A program made the position numbers and the translations under genes. From assembly GCF_014643375.1 (NCBI RefSeq), contig NZ_BMJJ01000003.1, positions 186,001-250,000 of the forward strand: a stretch of 64,000 nt of DNA, read 5' to 3'. The notes under the pieces were generated by a model that had not been told where the DNA came from, did not search any database, and saw only the letters and a list, made by a program, of their open reading frames with translations. This DNA is from Aureimonas glaciei. Lineage in GTDB: Bacteria > Pseudomonadota > Alphaproteobacteria > Rhizobiales > Rhizobiaceae. Below, piece after piece: positions 35,250 to 46,230 of this stretch. How positions within the stretch are numbered: position 1 is the stretch's first letter; each line of letters begins with the position of its first letter.

Positions 35250-36149
35250 ATGAACCCGCTTCTCGACGTCATTCGCCATCATGCCGACGCGCATGGCTCC
35301 AAGACCGGAATAGCGCCGACGCCCATCGACGGCCTGTCGACGGTCCGCGCCACGACACCCAGCGGCCTGTTGCATGATTGTGCCCGCCCGCTGGTCTGTC
35401 TCGTCGTGCAAGGCAGCAAGACGGTGACCATGGGGACGCGGCAATTCGCCTTCTCGGCAGGCGAGTCGCTGTTGATTACCGCGGATGTCGCGACTGTCAG
35501 CCAGATCACGCGGGCTAGCCTGGCCGTGCCCTACTACGCGCTGGTGATGGAACTCGACCGGACGGTCATTGCGGAGCTGGCGCTCGAGATGACGGCGGTT
35601 GCGGTGTCCGAGGCCGCGCCGGTGCATGTTTATCCGACCGATGCCGAGGTGGCCGACGCGGCCCTTCGACTGATGCGGCTGTTCGAGCGACCGCATTCCG
35701 TCCCGATCCTCCAGGCCTCCCTGATGCGCGAGATGCACTACTGGCTTCTCGCCGGCCGGCACGGACAGGCCATTCGTCAGCTCGGACTCCCGGACAGCCA
35801 TGTCGCCCGAATCGCGCGCGCCGTCGCGCTGATCCGCACCGAATTCGCACGACCGCTGTCGATCCAGCGGCTCGCAGCGGAGGCCGGAATGGGGGAATCC
35901 TCCTTCCACCACCATTTTCGCACAGTGACCTCGCTGTCGCCGCTTCAGTTCCAGAAGCAGCTTCGGTTGATCGAGGCCCGGCGATTGATGGTGTCCGAAG
36001 CAGCCTCCGCCAGCACGGCGGCCTATGCCGTCGGATACGAGAGCGTGCCTCAGTTCACGCGAGAGTATGGGCGGCTGTTCGGCCTGCCGCCCGTCCGGGA
36101 TGCCCGAGCCAAGGACCTGGATCGCCGGCCGGCGCGGACATCGGTGTAG
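35250..36149 (+). CDS. AraC-family transcriptional regulator
   Basis: A 299-residue regulator with an N-terminal cupin-like AraC domain (about 20-165, PLVCLVVQGSKTVTMGTRQF) and a C-terminal double helix-turn-helix (about 185-285). The first HTH is SIQRLAAEAGMGESSFHHHF and the second reads AAYAVGYESVPQFTREYGRL. The family often activates a divergent oxidoreductase gene, and here the SDR start is 161 bases away in the opposite direction. The inducer is unknown. Confidence 0.9.
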   Translation: MNPLLDVIRHHADAHGSKTGIAPTPIDGLSTVRATTPSGLLHDCARPLVCLVVQGSKTVTMGTRQFAFSAGESLLITADVATVSQITRASLAVPYYALVMELDRTVIAELALEMTAVAVSEAAPVHVYPTDAEVADAALRLMRLFERPHSVPILQASLMREMHYWLLAGRHGQAIRQLGLPDSHVARIARAVALIRTEFARPLSIQRLAAEAGMGESSFHHHFRTVTSLSPLQFQKQLRLIEARRLMVSEAASASTAAYAVGYESVPQFTREYGRLFGLPPVRDARAKDLDRRPARTSV

Positions 36150-36188
36150 CCGCCGTCAAAGGGCCGATGCCCGGCTTGCGCCGCTTCT

Positions 36189-37226
36189 TCAATGCGCCGC
36201 GATGAACGCCGTCAAAATGTCGCGCGCCGCCTTCAGGTCGGTGCGATCGACCATCTCCGTCACGGTGTGGATGTAGCGGGTGCCGACGACGATGCCGATG
36301 GCGCGGGCGCCGCTCGCCGCCTGCTGCAGGGCCGCGCCATCCTGGCCGCCGCTCGCCAGCACGGTACGCTGGAAGGGGATGTCCTTCTGCTTGGCCAGCG
36401 TCTCGAACTCGGCGACGAGCCTTGTGTCGGCGATGAAGGAGCCGTCCTTGATGTGGAGGCCGAAGCCGGCGCCGCTGACCGTGGTGCGGTCCTTCTCCGG
36501 CACGCCGGGCGTGTCGCAGCAGAGCGTAGTGTCGACGCCGATGCCGATGTCGGGCTTCACCTGGAAGGCGACGGTGCGCGCGCCGCGAAGGCCGACTTCC
36601 TCCTGCACGGTGAAGGCGACGGTGAGTTCGCAATCATGGCTGCGGCCCTTGGCGACGAGCCGGCGCACGGCTTCCAGCCCGAGCCAGCAGGCGACGCGGT
36701 TGTCGAGCGCCTTCGACACCAGCTTGTCGCCCATCTCGATGAAGGGCTCGTCCATCACCACGGTATCGCCGACGCGAAAAATGTCCTTGGCCGAAGCGCC
36801 ATGGCCGGTGTCGATGATGAAGTCGCCGGGCTCGGGCACCTTCTTGCGGTCCTCGGCGGCCTGGATGTGGATCGGCTTGCCCTCGGGATTCATGACGCCG
36901 CGATGATCGCCCTTGTCGGTGACGACGAGGACGCGGCGCGAGAACAGGTTGCGCGGGTCGAAGCCGCCGAGCGGCTGGACGTGCAGGAATCCCTTGTCGG
37001 TGACATGGCTGACGATGAAGCCGATCTCGTCCATATGACAGGCGAGCATGATCTTTTCCGGGTTCTTGCCCTTGCCCTTCCGGGTGCAGACGAGCGAGCC
37101 CATCGCATCGGTGCGGATTTCGTCGAACAGCGATTTCGCCTCCGACTCGATCAGGTCGCGCACGCGCTCCTCGCGGCCGGCGACGCCGGGGGTCTCACAC
37201 AGGCGCTTGAGCAGATCGATGTTCAC
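36189..37226 (-). CDS. M42-family metallo-aminopeptidase
   Basis: A 345-residue zinc peptidase of the M42 (FrvX/tetrahedral aminopeptidase) family. Metal ligands visible are H64 and D66 in ACHMDEIGF, aspartate in SKALDNRVACW, the catalytic glutamate pair in VQEEVGLRGA, aspartate in GVDTTLCCD, and the histidine in TRYIHT near the C-terminus. Such enzymes form large cytosolic assemblies and trim peptides. It stands alone; the next gene on the same strand (SRAP) starts upstream after its own stop. Confidence 0.9.
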   Translation of the reverse strand: MNIDLLKRLCETPGVAGREERVRDLIESEAKSLFDEIRTDAMGSLVCTRKGKGKNPEKIMLACHMDEIGFIVSHVTDKGFLHVQPLGGFDPRNLFSRRVLVVTDKGDHRGVMNPEGKPIHIQAAEDRKKVPEPGDFIIDTGHGASAKDIFRVGDTVVMDEPFIEMGDKLVSKALDNRVACWLGLEAVRRLVAKGRSHDCELTVAFTVQEEVGLRGARTVAFQVKPDIGIGVDTTLCCDTPGVPEKDRTTVSGAGFGLHIKDGSFIADTRLVAEFETLAKQKDIPFQRTVLASGGQDGAALQQAASGARAIGIVVGTRYIHTVTEMVDRTDLKAARDILTAFIAAH

Positions 37227-37258
37227 GGGGCGGCTCCACGAAGTGAGGGGGGGGCGGA

Positions 37259-38017
37259 TCAGAAGAGGCTCGGCTGATCCGGCGGGTCCCTCGTCTTATC
37301 GCCGCCGGACGGCGTCTCGGCAAGCTTGATGGGAGCCTGGATCTCGGGGCTGGTATCGGCGATGCGGTTCACCCGGTCGGAGATCGGCACGGCTTCGACC
37401 AGCGCGTCCGGCGCGGGGCGCAGGAGATCTGCGACATCCGCCCCATCATGGCTGCGGCAATCCAACCAGCGCTGAAAATCGGCCTCTTCGAGCACCACGG
37501 GCGTGCGGTCGCGGATTGGCCGGAGCGTGCGGTTGGCGGTGGTGGTGAGGATGGCGGCCGTGTCGAGTTCCGAGCCGTCGGGCGAAAGCCAGGTCTCCAT
37601 CAGGCCGGCGAAGGCGATCGGTCCGGCCGTTCGCGGCCGGATGAAGAAAGCCTGGTGCTTGCGGCCGCGATCGTCCCGGCGCCATTCGTACCAGCCGCTC
37701 GCCGGCACGAGGCAGCGGCGATAACGCAGCGCGGCGCGGAAGGCGTTCTTTTCGCCCGCGGTCTCGGCCGCAGCGTTGAACAGCAGCGGAAAGCCTTTGA
37801 GATCCCTGACCCAGGCCGGGATGAAGCCCCAGCGCACCAGCAGCCCGGCCCGGCCGGGGCGGCCGGCATCGGGCCGGTCCTCCGCGCCGCCGAGGGCGAC
37901 CAGGATCGGCTGCGCCGGCGCGATGTTGTAGCGCGGCGGAAAGCCGTCGAGCGCAGCAAGGCCGAGAAGATCCGCGGTCTCGCGGGGCGTGGCGGTGAGG
38001 CAGAAGCGCGGACACAT
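37259..38017 (-). CDS. SRAP-domain protein (YedK/HMCES family), atypical active site
   Basis: SRAP proteins shield abasic sites in single-stranded DNA by forming a thiazolidine bond through cysteine 2. The 252-residue product begins MCPRF (C2 present; the usual form is MCGRF). It has RYNIAPAQ with N31, WGFIPAW, FNAAAET with N81 and the glutamate E111 in SGWYEWRR. The conserved histidine of the IHDRMP motif is replaced: the segment reads LRPIRDRTPVVL with arginine at 169. Crosslinking may be retained while reversal is impaired; this is inference. It is divergent from the Nudix gene. Confidence 0.88.
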   Translation of the reverse strand: MCPRFCLTATPRETADLLGLAALDGFPPRYNIAPAQPILVALGGAEDRPDAGRPGRAGLLVRWGFIPAWVRDLKGFPLLFNAAAETAGEKNAFRAALRYRRCLVPASGWYEWRRDDRGRKHQAFFIRPRTAGPIAFAGLMETWLSPDGSELDTAAILTTTANRTLRPIRDRTPVVLEEADFQRWLDCRSHDGADVADLLRPAPDALVEAVPISDRVNRIADTSPEIQAPIKLAETPSGGDKTRDPPDQPSLF

Positions 38018-38164
38018 GGCTCCGATCAGCCCGCGGGAGCCCACCATGTCAAGCCGTCGCAGACCGGTCCGGACATCGTCCCGGGCCGGCCGGAACGCCC
38101 GGTGAGGCCATTCGGCGCAAGGCGCGCCCTTGCCAATCCCTGCCGCCGTGTTACCTCGATCCTC

Positions 38165-38596
38165 ATGACCGACACGCACCCCATCCTCGGCGTTTCCGCC
38201 TGCCTGTTCCGCGCCGGCAAGGTGCTGCTCGTCGAGCGGCGCGCGGCGCCCTATGCGGGCCTCCTCAGCCTTCCCGGCGGAAGCCTGAACTTCGGCGAGC
38301 GGCTGGAGGCGGCGGTGCGGCGCGAGGTCTTGGAAGAGACCGGACTCGACCTGCCGCATTATCCCTTCTTCTGCCTGCACGAGGTGGTGGAGCCCGACTT
38401 CCACGCCGTCATCGCCGTGCACCGCGGCGCCCGGGAGATCCCGGTCGGGCAGGATCCCGTCGCCGGGGACGATGCGCTCGCCTGCCGGTTCGTCGAGGTG
38501 GCCGAGCTGGAGGCCCTGGCCGAACAGCAGAAGCTGACGCCCGGACTTCGCGCCATCGTCGAAAGCGCCCACCGTTCCCATCTCCTGGGACTCTAG
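38165..38596 (+). CDS. Nudix hydrolase
   Basis: A 143-residue Nudix enzyme. The Nudix box is complete: GGSLNFGERLEAAVRREVLE continuing ETG (38-60), with the REVLEETG metal-binding core. It begins MTDTHPILGVSACLF, and the short loop is typical of ADP-ribose or nucleotide-sugar pyrophosphatases. The substrate cannot be assigned. It precedes the TIGR02301 gene on the same strand by about 115 bases. Confidence 0.88.
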   Translation: MTDTHPILGVSACLFRAGKVLLVERRAAPYAGLLSLPGGSLNFGERLEAAVRREVLEETGLDLPHYPFFCLHEVVEPDFHAVIAVHRGAREIPVGQDPVAGDDALACRFVEVAELEALAEQQKLTPGLRAIVESAHRSHLLGL

Positions 38597-38711
38597 GCCC
38601 GCCCGCCGTTTCGGCCGGATGTTGCGGGAATGGCGCACCTTTTGGCCAATGCGCGGCCGCCACTCCCGCCAATCTTGCAATTTCGTTAACGAGGCGAGAC
38701 TGTTCACCGTG

Positions 38712-39290
38712 ATGATGGCCTCTCGATCCGTACTGACTTCGCTGCTGACGATCGTGGCGTTGGCACTGCAGCCCGGTGTCGGGATGGCGGAAAGATCCCC
38801 GCAAGCGCCGGCATTGGGCGCGAGGGGGACGCAGACGCCCTGGGCGGCAACGTCGTGGGCGGAGACGTCCAAGGCGGAAACAAAGGCAGAAGCGGAGGCA
38901 GACGCGAAGACGGTGGTCTTGCGGGTCGCGGTGGCCGAGGGCGAAGGCGAGGCAGAGGATCCTGCGGCGGCAACCGAGCCGCCGTCCGGCGCGCCGTACA
39001 TGCCGACGCTGGCGCGCCTCTCCTCGATCCTGGGGTCGGTGCACTTTCTCCGGAGGCTGTGCGGCGACGGCGAGGCCGAGATATGGCGCGACAAGATGAA
39101 CGAGATTCTGGTGACGCTCTCACCGAACGCGGCGGACCGCCAGATCCTCGTCGCCGCCTTCAACGACGGGTTTCGCGCCTTCGAATCGACCTACCGCAAT
39201 TGTACGCCGGCGGCCCGCGTGGCCCTGGCGCGATACCAGGGCGAGGGGGCGTCTCTCAGCCGCGAGATCAGCGCAAGGTACGGGAATTAA
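38712..39290 (+). CDS. TIGR02301-family exported protein
   Basis: A 192-residue exported protein of a family largely limited to Rhizobiales, function unknown. It has a signal peptide (SVLTSLLTIVALALQPGVGM), an alanine/glutamate-rich low-complexity linker (about 27-90), and the family domain (about 93-190). The domain has PYMPTLARLSSILGSVHFLR, LCG, FNDGFRAFESTYRNCT and a terminal ISARYG. The linker is unusually long and repetitive (KAETKAEAEADAKT). A TCGTTAACGA palindrome lies about 30 bases upstream of the start. Confidence 0.82.
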   Translation: MMASRSVLTSLLTIVALALQPGVGMAERSPQAPALGARGTQTPWAATSWAETSKAETKAEAEADAKTVVLRVAVAEGEGEAEDPAAATEPPSGAPYMPTLARLSSILGSVHFLRRLCGDGEAEIWRDKMNEILVTLSPNAADRQILVAAFNDGFRAFESTYRNCTPAARVALARYQGEGASLSREISARYGN

Positions 39291-39301
39291 CCATTCGGTA
39301 A
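39287..39301 (+). promoter_or_regulatory. Possible CtrA-type binding site
   Basis: TTAACCATTCGGTAA matches the alphaproteobacterial CtrA pattern TTAA-N7-TTAA with one mismatch in the second half. It lies about 95 bases upstream of the small acidic protein gene and overlaps the stop of the preceding gene. One-mismatch matches occur by chance, so this is tentative. Confidence 0.3.
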
Positions 39302-39394
39302 CGGTTTCGGAATTTCGAACGAAATGCCGAGTCCGGATCGTGTTAGGACCTTAACGACACGTGAAGCCGAAAGGCTAAATGAGAGGAAATACGG

Positions 39395-39655
39395 ATGGTC
39401 GATTTGCAGAATGCCGAGCTCGACGCCATGATCGAAGCCGAGAAGAAGCAGGTCGCTTTCGAGTATCACAACGAGGCCTGGGCCGACGGCATCTCCGACG
39501 GCATCGAGGCTGAGATCCTGGCCGAGACGGCGATTTCCACCGCGCTGACCGAGCTCGTGCGCCTGCACGGCGAGGACGAGGTGCTGGAACTTCTGGACGG
39601 GCTGCGCCAGCGAATCGAGTTCGGTGAATTCCGGTCCGAGCGAGGCCTGCATTAG
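39395..39655 (+). CDS. Small acidic hypothetical protein
   Basis: An 86-residue acidic, mainly helical protein with no cysteines, membrane segment or signal peptide (start MVDLQNAELDAMIEAEKKQ). I recognise no functional family. A good ribosome-binding site (GAGAGGAAA) and a long untranslated leader with a possible CtrA site support it being real. It is followed closely by an exported protein gene whose frame begins before this gene stops. Confidence 0.65.
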   Translation: MVDLQNAELDAMIEAEKKQVAFEYHNEAWADGISDGIEAEILAETAISTALTELVRLHGEDEVLELLDGLRQRIEFGEFRSERGLH

Positions 39656-39704
39656 GGCGCCCTTCCGCCGGGCGCCCGGGCCGGATGCGACGAGGAATCG
39701 CTTG

Positions 39705-40616
39705 ATGTCTTCCAGGTTGACCCTCGCTTTGCTGCCGCTGGCCGCCTCGTTCTGGCTGCTCGCCGCCGCCGATGGCGCCGTTGCCTTTTCCCAAATCGGT
39801 TCCGAGGACGGCGAATCGGACCAGAAGCAGGGCATCGTCTCCGTTCCCCTGCCGCCTATTCCCTCCGTCACGGGCGCCGGCACGCCGGACCGGGCGCCGG
39901 CTGGCGAAACCGCACCGACTCCAGCCACGCCGGCAACGGCCCCGCAGCCCGTGACCGACGCCCCGGCCGGCGCGGTCGACCCGGCGGCACCCGCCACCCC
40001 TCGGCCGGTGACTCCCGCTGCCGGACAGGCCCCAGCCCCGGCGACCGGGGAGGCGCCCTTCGCTCCGCCCGCAGCGAGCGATTCTTCCGATGACGCGACC
40101 GAGTCCGACACGTCCGGCGACGAGGCCGCGCCCGCTGCGGCGATTCCCCCGGCGGAGATCTTCTATGGCGACGCCGACCTCCCGAAGCCCGTTCGCGATC
40201 TGCGGGAGCGTCTGATCGAGATCTGCCGCGGCGGCGACATCGAGGCGCTCCGGCCCTATCTCGACATCGGCGAGGACGGCACGATGGTGAGCTTCGGCGG
40301 TGGCCAGGAGGATCCGATCGCCTTTCTGAAGTCCGCCTCCGGCGACGGCGAGGGCATCGAGACCCTAGCGATCCTGCTCGAGGTCCTGCAGGCCGGCCAT
40401 GTCCGCAACGACGTCGGCAGCGACGAAGAGATCTACGTCTGGCCCTATTTCACCGGCGTGCCGCTCGACAGGCTGACCCCGCCGCAGAAGGTCGAGCTCT
40501 TCGAACTCGTCACGGCCGGCGACTATCAGGAAATGCTGGGCTTCGGCGCCTACAATTTCTACCGCGCCGGCATCTCGCCGGACGGCAAGCTGCAGTTCTT
40601 CGTCGCCGGCGACTGA
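39705..40616 (+). CDS. Exported protein with proline/alanine-rich linker
   Basis: A 303-residue protein with a signal peptide (LTLALLPLAASFWLLAAADG), a disordered Pro/Ala/Thr-rich stretch (about 60-145), and a C-terminal globular domain (about 155-303). The domain starts EIFYGDADLPKPVRDLRERL and contains IYVWPYFTGVPLDRL near its middle. The domain is not recognised; a periplasmic or surface role is inferred from the signal peptide and linker. The start MSSRLTLA gives a clean signal sequence. Confidence 0.72.
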   Translation: MSSRLTLALLPLAASFWLLAAADGAVAFSQIGSEDGESDQKQGIVSVPLPPIPSVTGAGTPDRAPAGETAPTPATPATAPQPVTDAPAGAVDPAAPATPRPVTPAAGQAPAPATGEAPFAPPAASDSSDDATESDTSGDEAAPAAAIPPAEIFYGDADLPKPVRDLRERLIEICRGGDIEALRPYLDIGEDGTMVSFGGGQEDPIAFLKSASGDGEGIETLAILLEVLQAGHVRNDVGSDEEIYVWPYFTGVPLDRLTPPQKVELFELVTAGDYQEMLGFGAYNFYRAGISPDGKLQFFVAGD

Positions 40617-40831
40617 CCGCACGGTCGCGCATCGCCCATGCGGCGAAGCGGGATGCCTTCGCGCCGCCGGTCCTTGTCGCCTGGAGCCGGTCGCGCCGCC
40701 CTTGGCGTGGCCCGTTGTGGCCTGTCAGGCCCGGCGTGTCTTGTCAGGAAAGCTGCGATCCGCGATGACGGAGGGATGACACCCATCGCCCCCACCGCCG
40801 CGCCGCCCGCCGTCTTGCTCCCGAGACCGGC

Positions 40832-41814
40832 ATGAGCGAGGCGCCAAAGCCCTTTCCGCCGATCGAACCCTATGACAGCGGGCGGCTCGACGTCGGCGAC
40901 GGCCACTCGCTCTACTGGGAGCTCTGCGGCAACCCGCAGGGGCGGCCGGCCGTCTTCCTGCATGGCGGTCCCGGCAGCGGCGCCGGCGCCCATCATCGCC
41001 GCCTGTTCGATCCCGAGCGCTACAACGTGCTCCTGTTCGACCAGCGCGGCAGCGGCCGCTCGACGCCGGTCGGATCGCTCGAAGCCAACACCACCTGGCA
41101 TCTCGTCGCCGATCTGGAGCGGCTGCGGCGGATGATCGGCGTTGAGTCCTGGCTCCTCTTCGGCGGCTCCTGGGGCGCCACGCTGGCGCTGGCCTATGCC
41201 GAGACCCATCCTGAACGCGTGTCGGCGATGATCCTGCGCGGCGTCTTCACCGGCCGCCGCCAAGAGCTCGACTGGTTCTATGGCAGCGGCGCCAGCCTGC
41301 TCTTTCCCGACCGCTGGGCCGATTTCATAGAGCAGATTCCCGAGGCCGAGCGCGGCGACCTGATCACTGCCTTCCGCGCCCGCCTGACCGATCCCGACCG
41401 CGCGGTGCAGGCCCGCGCCGCTGCCGCCTGGGCGGGTTGGGAAGGGCGTACGGTGACGCTGAAGAGCGGCATGGGCGCGCCCGGCACCACTGCCGGCGAC
41501 GGCACGATCGCGTTTGCCCGGATCGAGAATCACTATTTCCTGCACGATCTCTGGCTGGAGGAGGGTCAGCTCCTGCGCGACGCCTCCCGGCTTGCCGGCA
41601 TTCCCGGCACAATCGTCCAGGGCCGCTACGACGTCGTCACCCCCGCAGCGACCAGCTGGGCGCTGCACCGCGCCTGGTCGGAGGCCGACTACCGCCTCGT
41701 CGAGGGAGCCGGCCATGCTTTTTCCGAGCCCGGCGTCCTTGCCGAGTTGATGGCCGCGACGCATCGTTTCTCCGGCGCCGATGAGGCGGCGCTGGCCCGG
41801 AAGGAGGAAGACGC

Positions 41815-41818
<4 letters not shown>
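40832..41818 (+). CDS. Prolyl aminopeptidase paralogue 1
   Basis: An alpha/beta-hydrolase removing N-terminal proline. The 328-residue protein has HGGPG (44-48), the nucleophile S113 in GGSWGATLAL, aspartate in QGRYDVVTP and histidine in GAGHAFSEPG. Relative to the second copy at 42309 it differs in the stretch after HGGPG: SGAGAHHRRLFDP replaces [14 protein letters not shown], losing the conserved GGGCSP. It may therefore have a different specificity. Coupled by a four-base overlap to the GFA gene. Confidence 0.85.
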
Positions 41819-43265
<1,447 letters not shown>

Positions 43266-43378
43266 CGCCCCCGCGAGAATGCGGCCGGGACGGTCAGGCT
43301 TGCATTCGATTTGGGCAGGCCCTATCCGGGCGGAAGGGGTGCCGGCGGCGGCGCGCCGCATTCCCGGGACGGCATTTC

Positions 43379-44314
43379 ATGGCGGCAGAATCTTCCGAGC
43401 AGTCGCGCGGCTTCGTCTTCGCGACGTCGGCCTACCTGATCTGGGGGCTGATCCTGCCGGCCTTCATGAAGCTCCTCGGCAGCGTTCCGCCGCTGGAGAT
43501 CGTGGCGCACCGGATCGTCTGGGCCGTGCCCTTTGCCGCCGCGATCCTCTGGTGGCTCGGGGGCCTCAGCAATCTCGGACCGATCTTCCGCTCGCCGCGC
43601 ACGCTGCTGCTGGCGTCCGTCACCGCCTGCATCATCTCGCTGAACTGGGGCGTCTACGTCTACGCGATCGTCACCGACCGCACCCTGCACGCGGCGCTCG
43701 GCTACTACATCAACCCGCTGGTCAACGTGATGATGGGGGCGATCTTCCTCGGCGAGCGGCCGACGCGCTGGCAAAGCGTGGCGATCGCGCTGGCGGCGCT
43801 GGCGGTCGCCGTCTTGACCGTGCAGGCCGGCGGCCTGCCCTGGATATCGCTCGTCCTCGCCTTTTCCTTCGGCACTTACGGCTTGCTTCGCAAGATCCTG
43901 CCGATCGGCCCGACGGAAGGCTTTTTCGTCGAGGTCGTGCTCCTGTCGGTGCCGTGCCTCGCCTTCATCGCCTGGACGCTCGCCGAGGGCACCAGCCACT
44001 TCGCCGGCAATGCCGCCGAGGCCTGGCTTCTGGTCTGTGCCGGTCCGCTGACGGCGATCCCGCTGATCCTGTTTGCCGCCGGCGCCAAGCGGCTGGACTA
44101 TTCGACCATCGGCATCCTGCAGTACATCGCGCCGACGGCGCTGTTCTTCACCGCCGTCTTCGCCTTCGGCGAGCCCTTCTCGCTCTGGCAGGGCGTCGCC
44201 TTCGGCCTGATCTGGGTGGCGGTCGCGATCTATGTCTGGTCGCTCGTCTCTGGCGCCCGGGCCCGCCGCCGGCAGCGCGCCATGACGGCGGCCGCGGAGA
44301 CGTGCCCGAGCTGA
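43379..44314 (+). CDS. rarD: RarD-type EamA-family transporter
   Basis: A 311-residue inner-membrane protein with about ten helices in two EamA repeats. RarD-type landmarks are SAYLIWGLILPAFMKLLG (about 17-34), EIVAHRIVWAVPF, SLNWGVYVYAI, ALGYYINPLVNVMMG and DYSTIGILQYIAPTALF. The family includes chloramphenicol-sensitivity proteins and probable amino-acid or drug exporters; the substrate is unknown. It starts about 110 bases after the pip operon and may be separate. Confidence 0.86.
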   Translation: MAAESSEQSRGFVFATSAYLIWGLILPAFMKLLGSVPPLEIVAHRIVWAVPFAAAILWWLGGLSNLGPIFRSPRTLLLASVTACIISLNWGVYVYAIVTDRTLHAALGYYINPLVNVMMGAIFLGERPTRWQSVAIALAALAVAVLTVQAGGLPWISLVLAFSFGTYGLLRKILPIGPTEGFFVEVVLLSVPCLAFIAWTLAEGTSHFAGNAAEAWLLVCAGPLTAIPLILFAAGAKRLDYSTIGILQYIAPTALFFTAVFAFGEPFSLWQGVAFGLIWVAVAIYVWSLVSGARARRRQRAMTAAAETCPS

Positions 44315-44368
44315 CGGCTCGCGGGACGGCGCTTCGTCAAAACACCGTCCCGCTTCAGCACGAGACTC

Positions 44369-45376
44369 CTACCAGGCGATGCCGATCTTGCCGAAATGGC
44401 TGGCGCCTTCCTCGTAGCGGAAGGCTTCCGCGAGCTCTTCGAGGCCGAAGCGGCGGTCGATGACGGGGCGGATGCCGGTCGCTTCCAGCGCGCGGACGAA
44501 ATCCTGCTGCTCGCGCCGGCTGCCGACGATCAGGCCCTGCAGGCGCGCCTGCTTGCCCATCAGCGCCGCCGTCGGCACCTCGCCGGCACCGCCGGTGAGA
44601 ACGCCGATCAGCGAGATGTGCCCGCCGACGCGCACCGCCTCGATCGACTGCGGCAAGGTGCCGGGGCCGCCGACCTCGACGACGTGGTCGACGCCGCGCC
44701 CGCCCGTCCACTCGACGATCGCTTTGCCCCAGGCCGGCTGCGTCCGGTAGTTCAGCGTGAAATCGGCGCCGAGCGTCTTGGCCCGCGCCAGCTTCTCGTC
44801 AGACGAGGAGGTGATGGCGACCGTGGCGCCAAAGGCCTTGGCGATCTGCAGCGCCCAGATCGAGACGCCGCCGGTGCCGAGCAGGAGCACGGTGTCGCCG
44901 GCTTTCAGCTTTCCGTCGGTCACGAGCGCCCGCCAGGCCGTCAGTCCAGCCGTGGTGATCGTCGCCGCCTCGACCGCGTCGTAGCCCTTCGGCGCATGGG
45001 TGAAGGCGGTGGCGGGCAGCACGACGGCTTCCTGCGCGAAACCGTCGATGCCGTCGCCGGGAGTCCGGGAAAAGTCGCCGATGGTCGGCGTGCCGTCCTG
45101 CCAGTCCGGGAAGAAGCAGGAGACGACGCTGTCGCCCGCCTTGAACTCGGTCACACCGTCGCCGACGCTTTCGACGACGCCGGCGCCGTCGGCCAGCAGC
45201 ACGCGGCCATCGTCGGCCTTCATCCTTCCGGTGGCGACGCCGAGGTCATGGAAGTTCAAGGACGCGCCGTGCAGCGCGACGCGGATCTCGCCGGCGCCGG
45301 GCTGGCCGGGATCGGCGCGATCCTCGAGCACGATGTTGTCGAGTCCGGCGGGGGAGCGCAGGGCCATGGCTTTCAT
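44369..45376 (-). CDS. NAD(P)-dependent MDR-family oxidoreductase (zinc-independent type)
   Basis: A 335-residue medium-chain dehydrogenase/reductase. The Rossmann motif is LLLGTGGVSIWALQIAK (about 164-180). The cysteine and histidine ligands of the catalytic and structural zinc are absent (the loop reads ASLNFHDLGVATGRM), so it resembles zinc-free members such as quinone oxidoreductases. The substrate cannot be assigned. It is convergent with rarD and preceded upstream by a long repeat-bearing region. Confidence 0.84.
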   Translation of the reverse strand: MKAMALRSPAGLDNIVLEDRADPGQPGAGEIRVALHGASLNFHDLGVATGRMKADDGRVLLADGAGVVESVGDGVTEFKAGDSVVSCFFPDWQDGTPTIGDFSRTPGDGIDGFAQEAVVLPATAFTHAPKGYDAVEAATITTAGLTAWRALVTDGKLKAGDTVLLLGTGGVSIWALQIAKAFGATVAITSSSDEKLARAKTLGADFTLNYRTQPAWGKAIVEWTGGRGVDHVVEVGGPGTLPQSIEAVRVGGHISLIGVLTGGAGEVPTAALMGKQARLQGLIVGSRREQQDFVRALEATGIRPVIDRRFGLEELAEAFRYEEGASHFGKIGIAW

Positions 45377-45694
45377 GGGGGATGCCTTTGATGTTGCGCG
45401 TCACGGGGGACGCATAGGGCGTCACATAGGGTCCCGGCCCCGCGATACGAGCGGCACGGGCCCTCGTGCGCGCCTTCGCCACGGTGACGCTGTGTCGTCA
45501 AAAACGGGCTCTATCCTTGGCGGGGGCTGTGCGGTGGTGGGCTCGCTGGCCTGAACGGCGGCCTTGCCGGCCGGGCGTAGGCTGGGGCAGGGCGCCATCC
45601 CGGCCCGAGGTCGGGATGGCTAGCCCTATGGCGTCGCGCGGGCTCGTTCCGCGAAGCGCAGCATCCTGACCCGAATCGACTTCTCAATCGCTTC

Positions 45695-45727
45695 GGCATG
45701 GGTTGTCGGGTCAAGCCCGACAATGAC
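45695..45727. repeat. Half of a palindromic core
   Basis: GGCATGGGTTGTCGGGTCAA then GCCCGACAATGAC equals the right end of the repeat core and is itself a short inverted repeat (TGTCGGG/CCCGACA). The left half is absent. Confidence 0.65.
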
Positions 45728-45904
45728 GACGGGAGGGAGGGCGGTGCACGCCCGACGAGGGCATGCCCACATGCCACGTCATCGCCGAGGCCTTGGCCTG
45801 GGGATCTCTCGTGTTCGCCGTCGTGCGCCTTGACCTTTCCAGGGCTCGTCGTCTCTGGCGATGGTGTTTAGGGTGACGCGCATTCTGGCAGGCACAAGCG
45901 CCTC

Positions 45905-46230
45905 GGCATGGGGACTGGGTCAAGCCTGGAATGACCAATGTCGTAGGGTGGCAGAAGATGTCACCGCCTGCCGAACGCAAAGCACTGTCCTTTCCGAGTA
46001 GTCATCCCGGACTTGATCCGGGACCCATGCCAAATCGCTGAACGTAGTCGAGGACGGGGGACATTCCCGATCCTGCCCAATGGGGCAGTGGTCGCGCCTC
46101 GGCATGGGTCCCGGGTCAAGCCCGGGATGACTAATCTTAGATGGGGCAGGAAGCTACAATGCCTGCTGAGCAAGAAGCACTGTCCCTTCCGCATCGTCAT
46201 CCTCGGGGCCTTGGCCCCGGGGATCCATGC
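45905..46230. repeat. Composite palindromic repeat, copy 2
   Basis: The order is a diverged core tail (45905-45945, ending GGAATGACCAATG), a leader (45946-46000), a full core of 131 bases (46001-46131), a second leader (46140-46195), and a partial core beginning GTCATCCTCGGGGCC (46196-46230). The order matches copies 1 and 3, so leader plus core behaves as one repeating unit. Confidence 0.8.

Noticed and set aside
46001-46131. Repeat core as an ordinary terminator or non-coding RNA
   Set aside because: The same unit with its leader recurs in unrelated contexts on both sides of genes, so a repeat family explains it better.
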